From Cladocopium goreaui (taxonomy: Eukaryota > Sar > Dinophyceae > Suessiales > Symbiodiniaceae), in contig CAMXCT020001469.1 in assembly GCA_947184155.2 (NCBI GenBank), positions 512,227 through 576,226 of the forward strand: a DNA stretch of 64,000 nt, given 5' to 3'. The notes beneath the pieces are model-generated. The model had not been told where the DNA came from, did no database searches, and saw nothing but the letters and a program-made list of their open reading frames with translations. Made by a program: the position numbers and the translations under genes. Shown here in pieces: positions 37,801 to 50,501 of the stretch; positions within the stretch are counted from its first letter, which is position 1; each line of letters begins with the position of its first letter.

Positions 37801-38740
37801 GTATATATATATCTACGTCTACATGTATCTTTGCCAGTCCTGATAGTAGCCTGACATGAGGTTTTTATGTGAAGCAGTTTCACCTCGCACTTTGTACTCG
37901 CATCATTTGCCGAAAAACTATGAGGTATCCCATGGGACAATCTTGCCATGTCCTGCCCTGCAAAGGTAGCTTTGCGCTTTCGGAGCCGTTGAGTGGCATG
38001 GACCCAAGACCGACAGGGTGCATGATGGCATGGCTCTGCAGGATCACTATAATGACTATAGAGGGGGTGCAAACTATTGAGCCATTTGCTGAGTCTTTCC
38101 GATCACTGGGGATGCCCAAAATCAGGCCTGCTTTGATCCTTCTTATATTGAAACCTCGGAGAGCACTCCCGAGTTTGGCAATTTTGTATTCCCATTATGG
38201 TTTATGATATATCCACTATATTCCTACCATATTTCAACTATTTTCCCGCCACACGGTCATATTCTCCTACCAAGACACATACGAAACAATCAAGTATGTT
38301 CTTCCAGTGATTTGTTCAACTTATACTATCTTATACTTGTAGGGTTCCCATCACTTTTTTTCTGACCCCATTTGGAACCTTTTTTTTTGGGTTGCAACGG
38401 TGGAAGGCTCCGACGAGATCCATGCTGCGTTGCAGAGGCGTTTTTTTTTTTTCGGGGGGTGGGAAATTCGGGGATGGTTGCCGACCATGAAAGACAGACT
38501 TATAGAATGTACATATGTCATCATATGTCCAGATATGAAGATATTCATTGGGGTGTCTTGATGTCAGAGCTGTCTCAGAGCTGTCTTTGGTTCATGACAT
38601 ACAGTATCAGTCCGTCTCGGTGAGGCTTTCGGATGACTTCCCAGTTGGAAGCCCCAGAAAGCTGTGACGACACGTTGTGTCCTCCGCTTGGGGATGTTCA
38701 TACGAAAATCATCTACAGTAGATCCCCAAAATGGATGATT
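37801..38740. other. No confident gene
   Basis: Moderate-GC frames exist on both strands at 37870-38120 but none shows family-like sequence or clear splice pairs. Two T/A-rich tracts at about 38358 and 38441. Confidence 0.35.
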
Positions 38741-39095
38741 TCATGGGTGCTCCATCTTGGGTTGATGGCAATCCGACTCTTCATCTGCAGCTATCAGAGC
38801 CAGGTTGTGCAGCGTATGCAGCGCATCAACACAGGTTTTTACCGCTTGGAAGGCCGCTGGGCCCAAGCTGCGGTTGGAAAGTGATGGTACTGGGCCCAAA
38901 CCAAACTTTTTTCGCAAGGGCTCGCAGGTTTTCATGCATGGTACAGAAGAAAGAAGCAAGACTTGGTTCACCAAAATTAGCAGCATTGATTTATTCGTGG
39001 GCACAGTTTCCAGGTCAAACCTTTGAGTTGTCATTGGCGCGGAACAGCGACAAACTTCTGGTGAAGCTGGATGGTTTGAGCCCCAGCGGCCCCAG
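38741..39095 (-). CDS. Last exons of an unidentified minus-strand gene
   Basis: A terminal exon at 38867-38741 has the acceptor CAACCGCAG. It encodes LGPAAFQAVKTCVDALHTLH, then NLALIAADEESDC, and ends in TGA. An upstream exon candidate at 39095-39021 (acceptor GTCAGCAG, donor AAG|GTTTGA, 25 codons) encodes LGPLGLKPSSFTRSLSLFRA. The phases of the two do not join directly, so a further exon lies between them or one is wrong. Transcription would diverge from the quinone oxidoreductase gene. Product unknown. Confidence 0.35.
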
Positions 39096-39377
39096 CTGCT
39101 GACAGAAATCACCTGAGTAGTGGTATGAAACAGTAGCTGCAGTAGCTGAGGTGCATTCGATGATTTTGGGTACCATGACTCACCATGACAGCCCATGGTC
39201 TATGTCTGGATTAACCAATCCCAGACCACATAGAGGGGACCCTTGGCACCGGACCCATTGGGTCACTTCTCAGGTTGGAATCGTGGAGTTCGGGGAGAGA
39301 TGTTGAAGTTCCTTCAGACCCTGAAGGTCTCTGAGTCGAGGGGCTGGAGTGGGTTGGAGTGGGTTCTCACATCTCTG

Positions 39378-39456
39378 TACCCTCTGGTAATTGAACAATT
39401 ATCAAACGGGCCATCTATACCATAGCTATATTAAATTACCAGAGTCATCAGAGGGC
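39378..39456. mobile_element. MITE-like element, family A, internally deleted
   Basis: Left end TACCCTCTGGTAATTGAACA and right end TATTAAATTACCAGAG with a shortened interior. It lies just upstream of the first quinone oxidoreductase exon. Confidence 0.65.
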
Positions 39457-39591
39457 TATGGCTTCAGGCCATTCTCTTGAGGGTCGAGGTTGTCTAGCGA
39501 CACTCTCTGGGTGTTTTTGGCCCTTGGTCTTTCTGCTCGAGCATTTACTACCATCTCTGAGTCTCGCCTCTGCAAATGTACGTTCTTGGCC

Positions 39592-41905
39592 ATGGGAAAC
39601 ACTTGCGCCGCTCCTATCATCACAAATGAGATGAACATGCAGGTTGGGCTTCCTCCTCAAAAAAAAGCCAACAGCGCTTGCGTGGCCATGATCTACTATT
39701 CCACCTATGGTCATGTGAAGCAACTGGCCGAGGAAATCAAACGTGGAACCTAGGCATGGATCGGCGTTTGGTGGTCTCACCTGGAGATGGATAATGATAG
39801 AGACCACTGAATGACTGAGTATCACAAGAGTGGTAAAGAGGTACTAAGGTGCTGTGATGATGTCTGAAATTAGTACCACAGTTGATCATAGGTGGAGTTT
39901 GATGGAGTTATTCGTAGTATCACACTTTCTGTATCAAAGCTATACCACTGCGCCAGTTTTGGCCCTCAGGATCATTTTGGATCGCCGATTCTGAGGTGTG
40001 GAAGAAACGGGAATCAGCGTGGATTTGTTCCAAGTGCCAGAGACCCTCTCTCTGGATGCACTGAAGGCCTTGTCAGCAGCCCAGAAACCAGCAGACGTCA
40101 TGGTGTTAGACAGGAGCTTCCTGACTCAGCTTTCATTTGGGCCGGCATCATGCCAAAACGGGTTGGCATTCCAAACATGATGGAATGCCAACCCGTTTTG
40201 GCATGATGCCAGCCCAAATGAAAGCCTTCTTTGATGGCACAGGTGGGCTGGTTGGCCAAGAAACCACCCACTTCACGGCCCTGACACAGTTGGTGCACCA
40301 TGGCATGGTCTACGTTCCCCTCGGATAGCAGGCAGGAGGTGACGGTCAATTTGACCTGTCCGAGATCCATGGAATCTCGCCATGGGGTGCCAGCACTTTG
40401 GCAGGTGCTGATGGGAGCAGACAGCCCAGTCAACTGGAGCTGAAGTGTGCCTCGAAGCACGGCCAAGTCCTTGACAATGCTGTGAAGAGGACTGTGGCCC
40501 CAGCTCCAAACCGCAAGTTCAAAGTGGCGGTGATCTATTGCAGCATGTGCCTTGACACCAGGTGCTGAAAGAGGATCGCATGTTTGACATTCGCGACATA
40601 ATTGGGCCTCTTAGACTTTGTTTGGAATAAATAAACATGAAATGTCACAGGGTACCTAAAACCGTTTCTTCCCCCACTAGATTAGCGCCTCAAGGCCACG
40701 TGAAGAAATTGGCGGAGGTCGCTGCCTCAATTCAGGAGGATGGAAAGCCATGGGCGCACCCAAAACGAGCGACCCCATAATGGATCACGCCAAAACCAAG
40801 ACCTTGGGAGACTATGACGGAGTCTAGGTTTAAGTTGCTTCAGGATGCTTCATGTGATGGGGAGAATGAGTTCAGTAGTTGATTTCAATGGTATAGAGGC
40901 GATGGAAATAGTGATTGGTAGAGTGCCGTGTGGATGCATAGTCTTTGGATCAGATGGCATGTCCTTGCGTAATGATTTTGCGGAATTAATTAGCTGGCCA
41001 TGCCTGGTCACCCAGTAGTGCTGGAAGCCCTCTTAGAGTCAGCCACCCGCCTGCCAAAGCGAGACAATTCTACCAACCTTTTGCACATTTCTTGAAGTCT
41101 TGGGAAGACTTGAAGCCGTGTCTTCCAATGAACCCACCTCTCATGATTTTGCCACTTTGTGTACAGAACCATGGTGCTTGAACTTTATGCAGAATCTTTC
41201 CAACACCCATCCTGTCCCATAGGTTTGTTGCCAAGGATTTGTCTTCGGAATTCGTACTCGCTTTTGCTCTGCGGCTGCCCAGATGAAAGCCTTCTTCGAT
41301 GGCACTGGACAACTCTGGCAGAGTGGCGCGCTGGCGGGAAAGCTTTGTGCTGCTTTCACCAGCACAGGAACAGCCAACGGAGGGCAGAAGAGTACGCACA
41401 TGACCACTTTGACCAACATGGTGCACCACGGCATGATGTATGTTCCTTTGGGCTATCAAGCAGGAGGAGAGGGCCGCTCGATTGACTAGGTGTTGATTTT
41501 GAGTTTTTTTTGAACCACAAAAGCACAGGCTTCGAACTGAGATATAGACCAAAGTTTCCATAAGTTTTCATTGAACGAATTCCCTTCAGATCTGCCAGTG
41601 CCGTGTGCTCAGGTCAGTTTGACATGACTGAGCTGCACGGAGGGTCTCCATGGGGTGCCAGCACCTTTGCTGGTGCAGATGGCAGTCGGCAGCCTTCCAA
41701 GATGGAGATGAACATTGCTAAGAAGCAGGGCAAGGCGACTGGGCAGTTCAACTTGTGGTGCGGATATTTTCTGATGTTTTCTGATGTTTTTTGTTCACTT
41801 TTGGGTGGAGAGGTCTGAATCACGAGATTTTTTTAGGGGATTCCTTTCATCAATCTGGGCTGTTTGCAGGTCTTTGCAGCGAAGGTCAAGCAGATGTGCA
41901 AGTGA
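39592..41905 (+). pseudogene. Tandem-fused WrbA-like NAD(P)H:quinone oxidoreductase, decaying
   Basis: Two flavodoxin-fold quinone reductase domains lie head to tail. Domain 1: exon 39592-39745 (MIYYSTYGHVKQLAEEI, the FMN-phosphate loop), exon from 39996 (ISVDLFQVPETL), then [20 protein letters not shown] from about 40182, [10 protein letters not shown] and [14 protein letters not shown]. The same exon runs on into domain 2 (KVAVIYCSM). Domain 2 continues at 40695-40819, 41236-41472 ([29 protein letters not shown]), 41613-41734 and 41870-41905 (TGA). Introns use GA-AG (39746, 40820), GC-AG (41473, 41735) and others. Damage: TAG at 40326-40328 where domain 2 has Tyr, a fold-back at 40129-40225 replacing the domain 1 region before GMPTRF, an in-frame deletion after DGTGGL, and a deletion with frame change near 40750 in domain 2. 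The N-terminus MGNTCAAP resembles an acylation signal. WrbA proteins reduce quinones by two electrons using FMN. Family call is firm; function of this copy is doubtful. Confidence 0.75.
40129..40225. repeat. 45-bp fold-back formed from a WrbA exon
   Basis: Arms 40129-40173 and 40181-40225 are reverse complements with one mismatch, around a 7-nt loop. The right arm is coding sequence ([15 protein letters not shown]); the left arm is the inverted copy and replaces the residues expected before it. Confidence 0.9.
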
Positions 41906-43614
41906 ATGCAGCCAGTGGGGAAAGAACCAGGGCTTTTTGACTACGTTTGAATGCAGGAGAAGGGATTTCCTGTCGACTCATGTTGGACATTGGACCTTTG
42001 GGTTGCATTTTTTTAGTGCTGGATCTGTAGTCTACTAGAGTTTACTGGAGGTTTTGGAGATGTGTTGATCCCTATCACCTGTTGCAGTGATTGTTCAGCG
42101 CTTTTGGCAGTTCGCACCCTTCGATAAAGTTTGACTTCGAGGGAGTGAAAGATGCCACTTCTGTGGGTTTTCCTGGACACATGATGGTCCAATGGTCACC
42201 CACTTTTATCGACGAAAGCTGAAGAACTTGGCTCACGGGTTCAGGGTTTTATACCCAGACCCCCAAGATCTGCTTCAGTCGACATGCACCCTGGAGACAT
42301 GATGGGTGCCTCTCGACTCAGAGACTGCTGCTATGCAAAGTGCTTAACTCGAGCCTTTGGGAGATAAATTGAGTCATGAGTTGTGGATGTAGACCTGTGT
42401 TTCAAACAGATTCCATAGATCATGTTCAAATTTATGGAAAGGCTCCATCCCCAAGGAAGGTTAGACAAAGTTAGACTGCTAGCTCTTTAATCACTTATAA
42501 TGTATATATATAATATAATATATATATAATATATATAAAATATATATAATATAATATATACATAATATGTAAAGTATAAACAGTTATGTAAAGAGTTAAT
42601 TACTGTTACAAAGAGTTGCACATCTTGGGGCAACGGATCCTGGAAGCCACTGGAAGCTCTCCATTTTTCCCTTCGGCCGTCCCTTGGGTCCCAAGGTGCC
42701 AGATGCTGAGGCAACTTCTGAGAGGTGGGCGATATCACGAGTTTCTGACTTTTGGGGGTTTCCTGAAATAGGGGTTTCCCCAATAGCTGGTTGGTTTATA
42801 ATAGAAAATCCGAAAATAAAATGGTAGTGATGGGTTTTAACCCACGAACAGGAATGATGATGACACCATTTTTTCGACGATGGAAATCGATGACTGCTCT
42901 GTTGGCCCATGGAACATATGGAACCTGCAAACCACACGCAGCCGAGTACTTCAAGGATCATACCACGAATCGTAGCTGGTTGGTGGTCAATACATGGGTA
43001 TGGGTCAATACCTATAGATACATTTTTAGTGGGATGAACATCCATAAATCCCAGCTATTTTGGGGTTCACTAGGGGTACAGGGTTTTGACCCATCCCCAC
43101 ATCCCTCAAGAGATAGGAATTGAGTGGCGTCACACTGGGTTACCCTCCGGTACTGATGGCAATGGAACATCCATTCCTTGGGGCTCCTCAGGAGTGCCTC
43201 CAAGCCTACCTTCCAGCCGCAGGACAGACATGTGTTTGAACACGGGCTGCCCTAGAAGCGAATCTGATGTTTGATCATCATTTTCGCCAATCAAATGGGG
43301 GATCATCTTTGTTTCTTGCCACATTTATATACATTTATGGGTTTTGATGTGGGTATGGGTCTGTTTACAGTGTTATCCTTTGGTGTGGACACCACAATTT
43401 CGTTGGTTCTTATGGCGTCCCATGGTGACCCACTACCACTTATCATAGCAGATGGTTAGAACTTGTGTGTCAGTGCAATTTTCGAATTGAGTGGTTTGAT
43501 CCTTGCCACATCACCAAGGCTTTACTGTTTCCGCCTGGGATCAAAGGGCATCAGCAGCCCTGCTACATCTTGAATGAGCTAACCAGACATAGCAAAATTA
43601 AATCTATCATTTAA
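41906..43614. other. Intergenic interval before the fusion gene
   Basis: About 1.7 kb between two plus-strand genes, containing a TATA microsatellite (42495-42570). I see no exon that I can support. A local GGTTGGTTTATAA segment near 42790 resembles family D ends but lacks a partner. Confidence 0.4.
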
Positions 43615-43740
43615 ATGCCCAGATCAAGATTAGTGGTACAGCCACCTTCCGCGGGCAGATTCAGTGTGGCAAATGATCTTCAACCTTTCCCAGTGCTGGG
43701 GGTAGTTTGCGTGAACAGAACACTTCCACTTTGCACTAGC

Positions 43741-43896
43741 ATGAAACCTGTTGCCATGATGCGTGCCTTACTCCTGGCACTTGGAGTGGTGTGCGCCACT
43801 GGTGGGCCAACCATTGCTGCCGCGGCCCCGGTTCGGTGGTTGCCGACGCCAGAGGGTCCACAAAGGGCGGAACGAACATCCAAAGATCTCGGAATT
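43741..43896 (+). CDS. Possible first exon with signal-peptide-like leader
   Basis: From ATG 43741 the frame reads MKPVAMMRALLLALGVVCAT, then GGPTIAAAAPVRWLP, a hydrophobic core followed by small residues, as in an ER-type signal or a signal-anchor. An in-frame ATG at 43615 is the alternative start. The exon could join fusion exon 1 (44006, phase 0) from several in-phase donors, for example CCA|GAGGGT, AGG|GCGGAA or AAA|GATCTC; I cannot choose between them, and the end given is approximate. If correct, the enzyme enters the secretory or plastid route, since dinoflagellate plastid proteins begin with a signal peptide. It could instead be unrelated to the downstream gene. Confidence 0.35.
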
Positions 43897-44005
43897 CAAG
43901 GGAACAAGTACAGGAATTCCTCAGAAAGTTGGGTAGAAACCATGGGTTTCAGGTCTCTTTTTGGTAAAGGAAAACCAGCCCACCAGGAAGAAAACTGCAC
44001 CTGAG

Positions 44006-45177
44006 GTGGTTGGCTCCGTCAATGTGGACATCACTATGCAGGCGCAGAAGATGGCTTTCCAAAATAGGTATGGCAATGGCTCAAAAGAATAATGACCATA
44101 ACCATAGCCGCCATAGCCATACCTACTTTGGATCATCAGTTCTTTAGTTACACCAAGGTATTTTACCCATGATCAGAAGATGACTCTCCAAATTGGATGG
44201 ATTGAAACAAGTTTTTGTACCATCCATTTGATCCAAAGAAGCCCAGTTAGTCCAGGTCTCGGCCCTGAGGTACAGCGCCTGCCTCATCAGCATGAGACTT
44301 TGATGGCCTCTGCGCCCAAGGTAGACCTAGCCCTGGGAGGTGCCTGTGCTGTCCAGGCCATGCCTGATTTAACCATCAAAAATGGATGAACATGGGGATT
44401 TAAGAGCTGAAAATGGGGGATTTCAGGATATTTCATGGGTAAATTTGACTCTTGTCATAGTCAATGTGTTGATTTTGCTGTGAACATGGCAAGAATCTAG
44501 CAGAAACCCATGGGATTTGACCAGACATTTAGAGGGCTTTTCCCTCTAAGATTCTCACCCAAGAAATGTCTTGACATTCTTGGCCAAGGAAAATCCATGG
44601 ATTGTGCAGATTAAGGGAACATCTGCAGGACCTATGTCAGTTTCCGGTTTCAGTTTTCCCTTAAACCAATCATCATCTCAAGTTAGCCCATTCAAATCCC
44701 ATTCAAATCCCATGAATATCCAATGAATTCCTATAGAAAATCGATTCCCATCATCCCCTGAAGCGCCAGGCAAAGGTGCCAACCAGGCCGTAGCCGCCGC
44801 CCGTCTGGGTGCAGCGGTGCGTTTTGTGGGACGCCTCGGACGCGACGCGCATGGCGACTGGTGACATGGCCATGGATTTTCACAGCGAACGAAACTTCTG
44901 TTTTTTTGGGTTTTTTTCATTGTCGTTGCATTTTTTCGGTTTTTGGAAGCATGATTATTTTGGAAGCATGATTAAAGGCGGAAGTTGCAAAGATAGGACA
45001 CCTAGAGGAGAGCTTGGTTGTTGTGATTCATGGATGGCAGAGGGATCCCACTGATGGATCGAAAGGTGGTTGGAGTGTCGGGCTATCTATCTGTCTATCT
45101 ATCTATCTGTCTGTCTATCTATCTATCTATCTAGCTATCTATCTGTCTATTTATCTATCTATCTATCTATCTATCTA

Positions 45178-45208
<31 letters not shown>

Positions 45209-48200
45209 ATCCTATCTAATCCTATCTAATCCTATCTAATCCTATCTAATCCTATCTAATCCTATCTAATCCTATCTAATCCTATCTAATCCTATCTAAT
45301 CCTATCTAATCCTATCTAATCCTATCTAATCCTATCTAATCCTATCTAATCCTATCTAATCCTATCTAATCCTATCTAATCCTATCTAATCCTATCTAAT
45401 CCTATCTAATCCTATCTAATCCTATCTAATCCTATCTAATCCTATCTAATCTAATCCTATCTAATCCTATCTAATCCTATCTAATCCTATCTAATCCTAT
45501 CTAATCCTATCTAATCCTATCTAATCCTATCTAATCCTATCTAATCCTATCTAATCCTATCTATCTATCTATCTATCTATCTAAGTGCAAGCTTGAACAC
45601 GAAGCTATTCTGCGAGAGATCCTTGAAAGTTGGAAGTTGAAAGCTGAAAAACGAAGCTTTTCTGCGAGACTTCCTTAATTTTAGAACTGCACAACATGAA
45701 AACGAAGCGATTCTGCAAGACATCCTTCAAAAATGGAAAGTTGAGTGCTGAGCTGACAGCCTCGTGCCAACGCGATTTGCGATTTTCCATCCCATCTCTG
45801 TAAAGTACTGCCCCTGCCACGAAAAGTTAGGCCAGGTCATACGAAGTGCTGCGCCTGACACACAAAATCATCTTAGGAAACCTGAAGATCTGATGGTCCA
45901 AAATGCAGCACTTCTCAGGAAATCTGCTCCCTGACTTCCCAACATGTCTGATGGAGATGTCCCTTGTACTGCTCGTGCCGCGCGAAATTTATGTTTATAG
46001 ATCCTCTTCAAACGTCCCATGCCTGCCATCGTTTTGGAAACTGCTGCAAAACCCACACGTTTGGCTCACACAAAACGACGCTTGAACGTCCAAGTTGTCA
46101 GAACATGTGGTGCTTTTACCATTTTGACTTCGAAATGTGCTTCGCGCCACAGCGGCGTGAACTTTTTGAGCACCTGACTTCGACTGAACTTCCAAAAGTG
46201 GTCCGAGAATCTTGTGTTCCCACATTTTTATTTCCAAATGTGCTTCGCGCCCCAACATGCTCTTTTTGGACATTCCCACTGCCAAAATTGCTCCGGACCT
46301 GACGTGGTTTTAGCTTTTTGACTTCCAAATCTGCTTCGCGCCACAACGGCATGCAATTTTTCATCTCTAATCTGACCAGACGGCTCCGCACCCGCTTCAG
46401 TGTTTTGCGACTTTGACATCTTTTCGCGCACCTGTATCTTTTCTCTGCTCACTCTTTGTTTTTTGACTCTTTCTCTTCCCTGACTCTTCTCACCTCTGCT
46501 CTTCCATCTGTCAATATTGTCGGAAGTTTGACTTCTAAACTTCCTTTGTCTATTGTACGTATATCTGTATGTATGTATATCTGTATATCCCCATGTTTCT
46601 TGATGATTGCTGGTTTTATCTCCGTTTTAGGGGATTATATCCATGGTTCACTTATAACCCAGGTATACGGAGCCAAGTTACCTATGAATTACCGTATTTG
46701 GTCCATAAGTCCAAGCAATTTTGATGTGAACAGCCAAAGGGTACCAGGGTTTTAACCCACGGCTCTCTGGAAGAATGGGACATTTTCAAGAATGCCAAGG
46801 ATTCTGGCTTCTGACATAGTTTTTCATTTTTTCCTGTTTTTTTAGGGTTTGAAAATCGAAGGCACAGCATATCCAGCTGGGGCATCGTCGCTGCCAAGGC
46901 TGAAGAAGATCTTGAAATCCAATGGTGTGGATATCGCTGGCTGCAGCCATTCTCAAGAGTTGCCTTCAGGGTGTCTTGGATGTAGTCATAGACCATGGAT
47001 GGGTTCTGGTCGACTGAATCCAAATGGGCATGGGTCAAACTAGATGGCCCTCAAATTGGATGGTTAATCCTAAAAACGAATAGAATTTGAAGTTTATTGG
47101 GCCTTAAATATTGAGCTATACCCAGAAGTTGCCGTTCATGAAACCAATTTGTTCTTGTCTTGTTTTGAAGTTATTTGGAGGTTGAACGTAGAGTTGTCAG
47201 TTGTGACAGTGCCGTGATACATCCAATACTGTGTGGGTAGGTACGTCAAATACCTCTAGAGATGCAAAAAGATGCAAGATGATGTTTCAGAATCTACCAT
47301 ACACAACCATGGGATATTGTGTAATTGTTGTATTTGCAAGTTTTACCCTCAGGGAATTTAACAGTTGGCCATGAAAAATGTCCCATGACAGTAGACGATT
47401 TACCTATTATTGTGGATCGCACACACTGGTGATGCCATAAGGGTTCCCTATCTGCGCCGGTTAACTGTTGTTGCTGTTGCTGTTGTTAATGTTTTGATCA
47501 TGATGGTGATGATGATGGTGGGCTGGGAACAGGATTTTTGAAGCATGTTGGTGCCTTATCTTAAAGCATCTAGTTTCTTTTTTAAACCTATGTAAAAAAC
47601 ATGCTTTTGCCACAAGGAAAATCCCCTTAAAGGGAGCAACATTAGGGGCATCAATTCGAGACCAAGATTTATTACAATTCAATTCCCGTACTGGCCCATA
47701 CATGGATAGCAGAGGTGCGAGTTGTACAAGCAAAAACTACCATCGTAGCGCAAGGCCTGACCGTGCCATGGCTTCGAATGCTGAAACTGATTTGAGGAGA
47801 TGGAAGGCTAAGAGGCAAAGATGTGCTGCAAAAGTTCGGAAAGTGCAACGGATGCTGAAGAATGCGAAGACAGCAGGGCTGACCGGGGTACATTGGCACT
47901 TAATTGGAAGCGCGAGAAACCATGACGTTCAGGTTTGTTGTGTTGTATTGAAAATTGCAAAGGACAACCTTGACGACGCATTGCTAGAGGACAACAGAGG
48001 AGACGAAGGTGCCAAAACGAAGCCGGCAGCTGCGATCAACCACATAGGCTGCAAAATCCTGAAGATCCCAAGACCTGCTATTTTGGCGACTTTACGGTCA
48101 TGACCCAAGAGAGTCTGAATGGAGGAACAAGACTTTCTGTGGAGACGCTCTTCACTACGTTAGGGCTTAACCTCAGTTCTTCTGACAAGAAGAACCTGGA

Positions 48201-50470
48201 CTTTGCCAAAGCTTTCAACGTGTTGGGAGTTGCCTTTGACCTAAATATCAATCCAGATGATTCCTTCATGATCCGCAACACCGAATCCAGAGTGAGTGAC
48301 TTGGTCTCTCGGATTTCTGAGGTTTTGGAAAAGGGGAAGCTCAATGCCAAGGACGCCACGGGGCTCAGAAGTAGATTAAACTTCGCTTGCGCCCAGCTTT
48401 ATGGAAGAACAGCCGCCTCTGTCCTGAAAGACTTCGGGAAATATGAGACCTCAAAGTTCCCGAGGAAGCTTGAGCACAACACCCGCATCTTGTTGGAGAT
48501 CATGATCTCGCACCTGGAAAATGGAATGCCTCGGACAGTGCACTTTGATGACGCTGACCCGGTCCACATTTTTACCGATGGATCCCTTGAGGGGGATGGC
48601 GAATCGGGAAGGGCTGCGGGACTCGGGGCAGTCTTGGTCAACAGCGACGGTGAATGCCTGCAAGCCTTGTCCTTCACCCCGAACGAGGAGCAAGTAAAAG
48701 ACCTTGGGAATGGGATCCACCAACTGGAAATCTTGCCTGTCACCATGGCTTGCATCGCATTTGAAGAACACGTATGCAGGCCGGCCTACTTCCACGTGGA
48801 CAACACCGCAGCCCAGTCGGCCCTCATCAATGTAGGTTCGTCGAATCACTCTTCTCGATCCCTCGTCTATCTGTACTTGGACTTAGAGCAGAGGTTGCAG
48901 CTAAGGCCATGGATCTCAAGGATTGGATCGGTTTCGAACATTGCGGATGGACCGTCCCGAGGATGGTTTGGTGAGGTAGAGGGCCTCGGCGCGAAATGTT
49001 TTGAATTCCCAGAGAAGGTTTTGTTTTATGTTTTGGAAGACTTCAAGAAAAAGAGAGGCTCATTAGCAATGTCAAACGCTTGACGATGGGATGAAACACA
49101 TTTGACATTGGATTCAACAAAGACAATCATTCGATAACCTGCTAACCTTTGAGTCCCCGTTAATTCAAAGCTGTTTTCTTCATTATGTGATTTGTGATTC
49201 CATCCATCTGATCAATTTCGATCAGTTCATTTCTGAAGGTATTCACTCTGACATCAACAACTATTGTCGGAAACCGGACCTTCCCCATGGTGATACAAAA
49301 GAAGAGAGATTGCTCGAGGGTTCAGTTGGAACTTGAGTATACATAATCTTAGACATGTCTATATGTTTATATCTAATTCACCGACATCAGAGTCTTCTTT
49401 GGGTACCAGAAGGGTTTCTTACTACACAACTGGGGGGTATCACCTGCAGGAAAACTGCTGCCTTTTTATGTACATAATCTTAGATGTGTCTATATCTTTA
49501 TATCTAACTCACCGACATTAGAGTCTACTTGGGGTACCGAAGGCTTATATGCAAGAAATACCACAATGACATAATCTAGACCTATTTGTATGTACACAAT
49601 TTTTGGAAATGGGGCATCGCTAATTCGTGAGGTTCCCGTCGACGACCGTGTGTTGTGTACCGAAATCTCGAACAGGTGGCTCCGTTTCTTCCCGCAACGG
49701 TCCTGAGCATCCTCTTCTGGGAGCTGGCCACCGTGACCTGGCATGTCGACCAGCGCAACGCGGTCGCCATGACCGAGGTACACGGTGGGGTCCAGCTCCC
49801 AGGAGGGCAGGCAGTGGGGGTGATCTTCACCTTGGTGGAGATCGCCCTTGTGAACGAGGACGAAGAGGAGAATGAAGTATTTGGGGTGCCAGACATCCCC
49901 CGGCCAAGTATGGCGCCTCACTTGGCCGGAGCGCCGTGAAGAAGCAGCTGCAGCAGGCAACCGTGAGGGGTGACGTCAGTGGTCGAGGGCCTTTGAAGCC
50001 CCTCGTAGTTCCCGCGCCGTTTGAAAGTAGGCGCGCAGTTCCCGGGACACAGAGCTGGGCTGGAGTACGGAAAAGGGTCCTTGCAGGGGAGGAGACAGAA
50101 CCAGAGAGAGAGAGAGAGAGAGACAGAAAGACACAGAGAGACACAGAGAGACACAGAGAGACACAGAGAGAAAGAGAAAAAGAGAGAAAGATAGAGAGGC
50201 ACAGAGAGGCACAGAGAGGCACAGCGAGGCACAGCGAGGCACACAGAGAGAGAGAGAGAGAGCACCGCGGCCCCGCGCCAGGCCTGGAAGCCGCCGCGTC
50301 AAGCGTCGGGGCCTTAGTACGGAGGAAGAGTATCGGCTGAAAGCCCTTGTGCACGCAAAGATGTGTGACCCAGTTCGACCGCATCTTTTTGGAACAAGAC
50401 GATTAGATTATAAATGCACAGGTTAGAAATCTATCCCGTCATTTGGTTATATACATGTCCATGTAACCAC

Positions 50471-50501
<31 letters not shown>

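Noticed and set aside
44296..44770. A GC-type intron joining GCCTCT|GCGCC to GCGCCAGG (giving APGKGANQ)
   Set aside because: It needs a CG or AA terminal dinucleotide. The GT-AG choice at 44340/44769 restores the conserved GGKGANQ and is preferred.
49827..50384. 185-codon minus-strand ORF with Leu/Ser/Cys runs
   Set aside because: It is produced by the GAGACACAGA repeat; adjacent frames give the same pattern.
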